A stretch of 64,000 bases of DNA from CAKSQF01 sp051868045. GTDB lineage: Bacteria > Bacillota > Clostridia > Oscillospirales > CAG-272. The DNA lies in NCBI GenBank assembly GCA_051868045.1, contig JBJDZN010000076.1:62001-126000 (forward strand), read 5' to 3'. Positions 58,661 through 64,000 of this stretch are shown here, in pieces. A program made the position numbers and the translations under genes. The notes below the pieces were generated by a model. That model did no database searches. It saw nothing but the letters and a program-made list of their open reading frames with translations, and was not told the origin of the DNA. Positions within the stretch are counted from its first letter, which is position 1, and the number at the start of each line of letters is the position of its first letter.

Positions 58661-60463
58661 TCAGGCATCCTTCCTTTCCGGCGTGACCTCAAACTGACTG
58701 TTGTACAGCGAGGCGTAGAAGCCTCCGCTTGCCAGAAGTTCCTCATGCTTGCCCGATTCGATGAGCTTGCCGTCCTTGATGACCAGAATGCAGTCGGCAT
58801 TCTGAATGGTGGACAGTCGATGGGCGACGATGATGGAGGTTCGCTCTACGCTCAGGGCATCCATGGCACTCTGGAGCAGGGATTCGGTGCGGCTGTCCAC
58901 GTTGGAGGTTGCCTCATCCAAAATCAGAATGGGAGAGGGGGACAGCATGGCACGGGCAATGGTCAGGAGCTGTTTCTGCCCCTTGGAGATGTTCACGCCG
59001 TTCTCGTCCAGAACCGTGTCGTAACCCTTGGGCAGGCTCAGAATGTAATCGTGAATCTTCGCCGCCTTGGCAGCCGCTTCGATCTGCTCACGGGTGGCAT
59101 CGGGATTGCTGTATGCAATGTTCTCGGCAATGGTACCCTCGAACAGCCAGGTCTCCTGAAGCACCATGGAGAAGCAGGATCTGACGCTGTCCAGCGTGGC
59201 ATGGGAGGTATTGACACCGTCAATGCGGATCTCGCCGGTGTCAATGTCATAGAAACGCATCAGCAGATTGATCACCGTGGTCTTTCCCGATCCGGTGGGT
59301 CCTACGATGGCAATCTTGCTCCCTTTGGGAATGGTGACGCTGAGATGGGTCAGTACGGGACGGTCGGGCGTGTAGGAGAAGGAAACGTCGGAAAGCTCCA
59401 CTCTTCCGCTTTGACCGGTCACAATCCGGTCGTCCTCTTTGGGTTTCGGCTCCACTTTCTGATCCAGCAGGGTGAAAATTCGTCTTGCGGCAGAGGTGGC
59501 CGATTGAATCTCGCTGATGATGTTGGCGGTCTCGTTGATGGGTCCCGAAAACTTGCGGGAATACAGAATGAAGGTGGACAGACCGTCGATCTCAATTCTG
59601 CCGAACAGGAACAGCAGGGCACCGAACATGGAGATCAGCGACAGCGACACGTTGTTGATAAAGTTGACAGAGGGACCCACTACGCTGCCCTGATAGTCGG
59701 CACGGAAGTATGCCTCGATGGCATCATCATTGTGAACGTCAAATTTTTCGATCATAACCTTTTCCTGGGCGTAGGCACGGATGGTCTTCTGACCGGACAG
59801 CATTTCCTCCACATAACCGTTCAGCTCACCCAGCTTTGCCGAGCGGGCACGGAACAGGGGCTTGACCTTGCGGACACGGTAGATGGTGAAGAGAACCAGG
59901 ATGGGAACGGTGACGGCGAAAACCAGCATGAGAGGAGGCGCAATTTTCACCATCATGATCGCAGAGCCGACCACCGTGATGACGCCGGAGCAGATCTGGA
60001 GCAGGTCGTTGGACAGGGAAGCGTTGATGGTGTCGATGTCATAGGATAGGCGGCTGATCAGATCGCCGGTCTGGTTTTTGTCAAAATAGCCAACGGGAAG
60101 GTCCACCAGATGTTCAAATACCTGCTTACGCATGGTGTAGACCACTTTCTGACCCAGATTGATCATGACCGCAGACAAAAAGAAGGACAGCAAAGCGGAG
60201 GCAAGGTAGCAGATCACCATCCAGATGGCATACTTCAGAACGGTGGGGAAGTCCACCTGTCCGGGTCCTACAATAGCGGCGATTGCCTTTCCCGACAGGG
60301 CAGGGGCAACCAGTGCCAGAACGTTGGAGGAGATCGTCAGAAGGATTGCCAGCGCAAGATCGGCTTTGTGCCGGGGCAGATAGGCGAGAACCCGAAGAAT
60401 GATCGAGGATTTGGACCATTCGCCCGGACTTTTGAATTTCTTTTCTTTGTTTTGGTTAGTCAA
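58661..60463 (-). CDS. ABC exporter half-transporter, subunit 2
   Basis: A ~600-residue type IV ABC half-transporter: six-helix membrane domain (about 25-320) plus ATPase with Walker A GPTGSGKTT, Q-loop VLQETWLFEGTI, signature ISKGQKQLLTIARAM (non-canonical in place of LSGGQ) and Walker B ILILDEATSNVD; H-loop VAHRL. The signature variation suggests a heterodimer with one degenerate site. TTG at 60463 follows GGGAGG by 11 nt and overlaps the upstream gene by 8 bp; the ATG at 60493 overlaps it by 38. Substrate unknown. Confidence 0.9.
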   Translation of the reverse strand: MTNQNKEKKFKSPGEWSKSSIILRVLAYLPRHKADLALAILLTISSNVLALVAPALSGKAIAAIVGPGQVDFPTVLKYAIWMVICYLASALLSFFLSAVMINLGQKVVYTMRKQVFEHLVDLPVGYFDKNQTGDLISRLSYDIDTINASLSNDLLQICSGVITVVGSAIMMVKIAPPLMLVFAVTVPILVLFTIYRVRKVKPLFRARSAKLGELNGYVEEMLSGQKTIRAYAQEKVMIEKFDVHNDDAIEAYFRADYQGSVVGPSVNFINNVSLSLISMFGALLFLFGRIEIDGLSTFILYSRKFSGPINETANIISEIQSATSAARRIFTLLDQKVEPKPKEDDRIVTGQSGRVELSDVSFSYTPDRPVLTHLSVTIPKGSKIAIVGPTGSGKTTVINLLMRFYDIDTGEIRIDGVNTSHATLDSVRSCFSMVLQETWLFEGTIAENIAYSNPDATREQIEAAAKAAKIHDYILSLPKGYDTVLDENGVNISKGQKQLLTIARAMLSPSPILILDEATSNVDSRTESLLQSAMDALSVERTSIIVAHRLSTIQNADCILVIKDGKLIESGKHEELLASGGFYASLYNSQFEVTPERKDA

Positions 60464-62219
60464 TGGTGAATCCGCCTCCCATCTGTACCTCATAGATTTC
60501 CCGATAGACGGGACAGGACTCCATCAACTGATCATGGGTCCCGATTCCGATCATCCGACCGCCATCCAGTACCAGAATTTTGTCGGCATGAAGGATGGAG
60601 GAGACACGCTGGGCAACGATCAGCTTGGTCGTGTTGCTGAAATGCTTTGCCAGATCGGCACGCAGCGTTGCATCGGTGCGGTAATCCAAAGCGGAAGAGG
60701 CATCATCCAGAATCAGCAGATCGGGATCTGCTGCTAATGCCCTGGCAATCAGGAGCCTCTGACGCTGACCGCCGCTGAGGTTGGCACCCTTGATGTCCAG
60801 ATGATGCTCTATGGTGTCGGGATAGTCGAAGACATAGTTTGCTTGGGCGATTTTCAGAGCGGTGATAACCTGCTCATCGGTAAGATCACGCCCGAAACGC
60901 ACGTTCTCTGAAACGGTGTCGGCGAAGATAAAATCATTCTGGAAGACGATGCCCACCATATTCCGCAATTTTTTGGTGGGCATTTTGCGGATGTCCTTGC
61001 CGTCAATGGTGATCTTGCCCGAATCGGTGTCGTAAATTCGCAGAAGCAGCGAAATCAGGGTCGATTTACCCGAGCCGGTGGCACCGATGATGCCCAGCGT
61101 CTGCCCGTGACAGAGTTCGAAGGAGATGTTCTCGAGGGTTTTCGATTTTGCCTCTTTGTCGTAGGAATAGCTGACATTCTCAAAGGTCAGATGGGGTTGA
61201 TCGGGCTGATGATCAGACTCGCTGCGTTCTTCGGTATCGCTCGATTCGCCCTCTTCGCTTACCCAGAGGGTGGGCTCTTCGGTAAGGACGCTGTCGATTC
61301 TCGCCATTCCCGCAAGACCTTTGGAGGAAACCGTAAACATACGGCTGATGCTGATCAGGGCATTGGAAATGATGGTGAAATAACTCATGAAGGCGATGAT
61401 TCTGCCCGTGGTGCTTTGCCCACGGTAGACGAAATAGGCACCTGCCGCTACCACGGCGGTAAGACCCAGATTCAGAAACAGATTGACCAGGGGATTGGTT
61501 GCCGCCATGGTGATTCCGGCGGTCTTTTCCTTTTTGATGGTATCCCTGTTCACGCCGTCGAAGCGGACCTTCTCGTATTCGGTTTTGCGCAGTGCCTTGA
61601 TGACCCGCACACCGGTGGCATTTTCACGGACCACCCGGGTCATGTTGTCGATCGCCTGCTGCTGTTTGATGTAAAGGGGAACGCCCTTTTTGGTGATAAT
61701 TATCACCGACAGTATGATAAAGGGCATGGTGCAGAGCAAGACCAGCGTCAGATGAGCATCCAGCAGGAAGGTGACCGTAATACCGCCCAGCAGTAGCAGG
61801 GGCGCACGGACACCCATACGCTGAACCATACCTATCATCTGATGGACGTTGTAGGTGTCCACTGTCAGGCGGGACTCCAGCGATGAGATAGTCAGGTTGT
61901 CCACCTGAGCAGCATCCAGATAGGAAATGTGGGCATACAGATCGTGCCGGATAGCCTTCGTGCAGTTGCCTGCCACCCGGGAAGCCATCCGGTTGGCGAT
62001 AATGTTGAAGGAGACGGCAATGATTGCACAGATCAGCATGACGACGCCCCAGAAAATAATCTCTTTGATGACCCTTTTGGGGATAATGTCGTCGATAATC
62101 ATGGACAGGATCCAGGGCAGAAACAGATCCATGACGGTTCCCACCGCCTTGATCAGAAAACCGAATCCCATCATGCCCACATAGGGTTTCAGATAGTGAA
62201 GAAGTCTTTTCAAAATCAA
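60456..62219 (-). CDS. ABC exporter half-transporter, subunit 1
   Basis: A 587-residue half-transporter: six-helix membrane domain (about 1-310), then an acidic linker (SEEGESSDTEERSESDHQPDQP) and ATPase domain with Walker A GATGSGKST, signature LSGGQRQRLLIARAL and Walker B LLILDDASSALD; Asp in place of catalytic Glu, and Gln in place of His in the H-loop (AQRVSS), so this site is likely non-hydrolytic. The pair resembles heterodimeric multidrug or lipid exporters (BmrCD, YheIH type). TTG start with AAAGGA upstream; TTG at 62213 is possible. The regulation candidate is at 62242-62264. Confidence 0.92.
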   Translation of the reverse strand: MILKRLLHYLKPYVGMMGFGFLIKAVGTVMDLFLPWILSMIIDDIIPKRVIKEIIFWGVVMLICAIIAVSFNIIANRMASRVAGNCTKAIRHDLYAHISYLDAAQVDNLTISSLESRLTVDTYNVHQMIGMVQRMGVRAPLLLLGGITVTFLLDAHLTLVLLCTMPFIILSVIIITKKGVPLYIKQQQAIDNMTRVVRENATGVRVIKALRKTEYEKVRFDGVNRDTIKKEKTAGITMAATNPLVNLFLNLGLTAVVAAGAYFVYRGQSTTGRIIAFMSYFTIISNALISISRMFTVSSKGLAGMARIDSVLTEEPTLWVSEEGESSDTEERSESDHQPDQPHLTFENVSYSYDKEAKSKTLENISFELCHGQTLGIIGATGSGKSTLISLLLRIYDTDSGKITIDGKDIRKMPTKKLRNMVGIVFQNDFIFADTVSENVRFGRDLTDEQVITALKIAQANYVFDYPDTIEHHLDIKGANLSGGQRQRLLIARALAADPDLLILDDASSALDYRTDATLRADLAKHFSNTTKLIVAQRVSSILHADKILVLDGGRMIGIGTHDQLMESCPVYREIYEVQMGGGFTID

Positions 62220-62241
62220 AATTCCTTTGCTTACAGTGTGT

Positions 62242-62264
62242 ATTCATATTGACGATATATGAAT
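62242..62264. promoter_or_regulatory. Palindromic operator candidate
   Basis: Perfect 8-bp inverted repeat ATTCATAT-N7-ATATGAAT, 4-26 nt past the expected transcription start of the exporter operon. The form and place fit a MarR/TetR-type repressor site or a GntR-type site. No regulator gene is adjacent. Confidence 0.55.
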
Positions 62265-62274
62265 CTTTCCTATT

Positions 62275-62303
62275 ATTATAGCAAAAAATAGAGCAGATGT
62301 CAA
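62275..62303 (-). promoter_or_regulatory. SigA promoter of the ABC exporter operon
   Basis: Minus strand TTGACA (62303-62298), 17-bp spacer, TATAAT (62280-62275). Confidence 0.92.
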
Positions 62304-62362
62304 GAATTTGTGAAAAATAGTTGGATATGAATGGAGATTTTTGAAGAAAAGAGGCAAAACGA

Positions 62363-62394
62363 AAAACCCCTCAGACGCCGGTCTGAGGGGTTTT
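62363..62394 (-). terminator. Terminator of the rpsF-ssb-rpsR operon
   Basis: Perfect 14-bp stem AAAACCCCTCAGAC/GTCTGAGGGGTTTT around GCCG; on the minus strand it ends in a run of T. Confidence 0.93.
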
Positions 62395-62405
62395 GCAATA
62401 AAAGG

Positions 62406-62726
62406 TTAATCGCTGACGTAAGGGAGCAGCGCAACGGTGCGGGCTCTCTTGATGGCGATTGCGAGCTGACGCTGATGCTTTGCACAAGTGCCGGTAACTC
62501 GTCTGGGCAGAATCTTTGCACGCTCAGAGATGAACTTGCGGAGCTTTGCCGTTTCCTTGAAGTCAATGTGCTCAACATTGTCAACGCAGAACTGGCAAAC
62601 CTTCTTTCTCTTGTGGTTCATATTCTGGCGATAAGGTGCCTTTGCGGCGGGAGCCGCAGTTGCAGGTGCTGCTGCGGGAGCGGTCGCTTCAACAGGGGCA
62701 CCCTGAGTTTCTTTCTCGTTCTCCAT
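62406..62726 (-). CDS. rpsR: 30S ribosomal protein bS18
   Basis: bS18 binds bS6 in the platform of the small subunit. The core from about residue 36 (KKVCQFCVDNVEHIDFKETAKLRKFISERAKILPRRVTGTCAKHQRQLAIAIKRARTVALLPY) is standard and has a zinc-type Cys set (CQFC ... CAKH). Unusual is the ~32-residue N-terminal extension rich in Ala and Pro (VEATAPAAAPATAAPAAKAP). The RimI-type acetylase at 6346 is aimed at bS18 in other bacteria; the extended N-terminus may change this. Third gene of the operon. Confidence 0.97.
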   Translation of the reverse strand: MENEKETQGAPVEATAPAAAPATAAPAAKAPYRQNMNHKRKKVCQFCVDNVEHIDFKETAKLRKFISERAKILPRRVTGTCAKHQRQLAIAIKRARTVALLPYVSD

Positions 62727-62754
62727 TGTACCTAATCCTCCTTATTCGTACATT

Positions 62755-63231
62755 TTAAAAGGGCAGATCGTCCTCATTCGACATTTCCTCAAACCGAGGA
62801 GCGGAGTCGGAACCGCTTTTGAACGTAGGCTGACCGTAGCTGTCGGGAGTATAAGCAGGAGCATTGTTGTTATGGTAAGCAGAGCCGGACGACTCGCTCT
62901 TGGAATCTACGAAGTTGACTTCATCAGCGACGACCTCGGTAGCATACCGCTTTTGTCCCTGCTGATCCTGCCACGATCTGGTCTGGATGGAACCGAGAAC
63001 ACAAATCGAACTTCCTTTATGGAAATAGCGGGATATAAATTCGGCAGTCTGACGCCATGCCACAACGGTTATGAAATCGGTCTGAGGCTGCTGATCGGAA
63101 GAGGAACGGTAGCTTCTGTTTACCGCAACCGTAAAGGTCATGACGGAGATACCGTTCTGCGTAGTCTTTAACTCCGGTTCGGCTGTTAAACGACCGCCAA
63201 GAATAACCTTGTTCAGATTAAAATTTGCCAT
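62755..63231 (-). CDS. ssb: Single-stranded DNA-binding protein
   Basis: A 158-residue SSB. OB-fold (about 1-105) with FNLNKVILGGRLTAEPELKTTQNGISVMTFTVAVNR and VVAWRQTAEFISRYFHKGS. A flexible Ser/Tyr/Pro-rich linker leads to the acidic C-terminal tip NEDDLPF that binds partner proteins such as RecJ (gene at 44187). Located between rpsF and rpsR as usual. Confidence 0.97.
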   Translation of the reverse strand: MANFNLNKVILGGRLTAEPELKTTQNGISVMTFTVAVNRSYRSSSDQQPQTDFITVVAWRQTAEFISRYFHKGSSICVLGSIQTRSWQDQQGQKRYATEVVADEVNFVDSKSESSGSAYHNNNAPAYTPDSYGQPTFKSGSDSAPRFEEMSNEDDLPF

Positions 63232-63251
63232 TTAAATGCTCCTTTCTGTCA

Positions 63252-63548
63252 TTATGCTTCCTTTGCAACTACGATGGAACGCATGATGCCTTCGGTAATG
63301 TTGAAGATTCTTTCAAGCTCTGCCGTAAACGCAGCAGGGGAATTGAAATTCACCAGAACATAGTAACCTTCGGTCATCTTATTGATGGGGTATGCAAGTC
63401 TGCGCTTGCCCCATTCTGCAGTCGAAGTGATTTCACCGTTTGCGCTGATCAGCGAAGTGAACTTCTCAACGATTGCCTTTACTGCGTCCTCACCCTTGGA
63501 AAGATCAACGACGAATAAAGTTTCATAAGACTGGTTCTTGTTTTCCAT
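63252..63548 (-). CDS. rpsF: 30S ribosomal protein bS6
   Basis: A 98-residue bS6 (YETLFVVDLSKGEDAVKAIVEKFTSLISANGEI and WGKRRLAYPINKMTEGYYVLVNFNSPAAFTAELER). First gene of the rpsF-ssb-rpsR operon, preceded by a structured leader at 63549-63630 and its own consensus promoter. GGGAGGTG precedes the ATG. Confidence 0.97.
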   Translation of the reverse strand: MENKNQSYETLFVVDLSKGEDAVKAIVEKFTSLISANGEITSTAEWGKRRLAYPINKMTEGYYVLVNFNSPAAFTAELERIFNITEGIMRSIVVAKEA

Positions 63549-63630
63549 TTTTACACCTCCCTATGGACATTAGACCGCAAAGAGTCCCTTGCGGTAAGGA
63601 GAAGTCCGTTTTCCGGACCTTCACCCGGAT
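63549..63630 (-). promoter_or_regulatory. Structured rpsF leader, possible S6:S18 autoregulatory RNA
   Basis: The minus-strand leader folds into two hairpins: ACCGCAA/TTGCGGT (63574-63595) with CCG near the stem base and GTCCG/CGGAC (63604-63618). An S6:S18-binding RNA with a conserved CCG element precedes rpsF in many bacteria; a match is suggestive only. Confidence 0.45.
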
Positions 63631-63659
63631 ATTATACACTTTTTCTTTTGATTTGTCAA
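63631..63659 (-). promoter_or_regulatory. SigA promoter of rpsF-ssb-rpsR
   Basis: Minus strand TTGACA (63659-63654), 17-bp spacer, TATAAT (63636-63631). Confidence 0.93.
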
Positions 63660-63715
63660 GGGCTTTTCCAACATTTTTTGCAAAATAAAGGCAAAAATTG
63701 CCCACTGATCAAGAA

Positions 63716-63745
63716 AAATCCTGCTGACGCCGGTCAGCAGGATTT
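63716..63745 (-). terminator. Terminator of the truncated minus-strand gene
   Basis: Perfect 13-bp stem AAATCCTGCTGAC/GTCAGCAGGATTT around GCCG; on minus it continues into a run of T. Confidence 0.9.
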
Positions 63746-63756
63746 AAATTCAGGGA

Positions 63757-64000
63757 TTATTCAGTCACAACGGTAGCTATGGTGAAGTAGTCGCTCAAAC
63801 CGTACTCGGTTGCGTAGGTGTAAGCGGCAGAAGTCTTGAATCCGGTGATTCCGACTTCAACTACGGTTACATCTACAACTTCCTCCTCGTATGTGGAGGT
63901 GATAACCTCTGTGATGTCACTGCCGTCTGCATTGTGCTGAGGCATACCATCCTCGTCGGTTACAATTGCGGTGACAATCTGAGTGATGGGAGTCGTACCG
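63757..64000 (-). CDS. C-terminal end of an unknown protein (partial)
   Basis: An open minus-strand frame enters at the right edge and ends at 63757; about 80 residues are visible. It is rich in Thr, Val and Tyr, with strand-like repeats (GTTPITQIVTAIV, EEVVDVTVVEVG) and no cysteine. This looks like the end of an extracytoplasmic beta-rich protein, but I recognise no family. The N-terminus lies outside the window; the ATG at 63945 is internal to the open frame and need not be the start. Confidence 0.6.
   Translation of the reverse strand, partial: GTTPITQIVTAIVTDEDGMPQHNADGSDITEVITSTYEEEVVDVTVVEVGITGFKTSAAYTYATEYGLSDYFTIATVVTE

Overview
The window looks like a chromosomal segment of a Gram-positive, endospore-forming anaerobe of the class Clostridia, most likely Oscillospiraceae/Ruminococcaceae-like. 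The reasons are moderate G+C, many TTG/GTG starts with GGAGG-type ribosome binding sites, near-consensus SigA promoters (TTGACA-17-TATAAT) and sporulation genes (spoIID, spoVB, yabP, yabQ). The set also includes Rex, oxygen-independent hemZ, an AdhE remnant, RnfC/RnfD-like proteins and many radical-SAM proteins. Species cannot be named from the sequence. I see no phage, insertion sequence, CRISPR array or rRNA.

Layout. 1-1050: 3' end of adhE, a relic repeat of its last 81 bp, and a Gly-Arg-His tRNA cluster. 1190-4563: GH76-like protein, CLC-type anion transporter, PflA-like radical SAM protein. 4882-8522: dCMP deaminase, membrane proteins, rimI, tsaD. 8523-12382: a DnaA-box-like cluster followed by rex, a DnaD-like gene, a DnaC/DnaI-like helicase loader and a YlmD/PgeF-type protein. 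12606-20562: Gld-like ABC transporter (ATPase, permease, two GldG-like paralogues, DUF4340) and a lipoprotein foldase. 20721-22371: ACT protein plus UPF0210. 22468-25832: AraC regulator, spoIID, galM. 26023-32384: HtrA-type protease, two-component system, a long terminator-bearing leader, two CNNM/CBS membrane proteins. 32539-35325 (minus): phosphopantetheinyl transferase, RnfD-like, RnfC-like. 35549-35703: tRNA-Met and tRNA-Glu.

35982-38846 is a large CotH/lamin-tail lipoprotein. 38988-42539: YhcC-type radical SAM, cdaA, cdaR(ybbR), i.e. c-di-AMP synthesis. 42543-53912: FAD-dependent oxidoreductase, recJ, relA/spoT, dtd, hemZ, uridine-kinase-like, spoVB, mazG. 53999-55979: the rqcP-yabP-yabQ-divIC-yabR cluster with hup absent, and a candidate SigE promoter before yabP. 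56106-58331: lone fumarase alpha subunit, two small membrane proteins, PBP-like phosphate-binding protein. 58419-62219 (minus): heterodimeric ABC exporter and acyl carrier protein behind a palindromic operator candidate. 62406-63548 (minus): rpsF-ssb-rpsR. The window ends in a truncated minus-strand gene.

Themes: translation quality control (tsaD, rimI, dtd, rqcP, tRNAs), nucleotide second messengers (cdaA, relA), replication initiation and redox sensing (rex with dnaD/dnaC), sporulation, and envelope transport. The least explained parts are the Gld-like ABC locus, the attenuator-like leader at 29914-30087, the DnaA-box-like cluster at 8642-8747, the branched palindromic element at 4564-4660, and the small-membrane-protein/PBP operon at 56971-58331.
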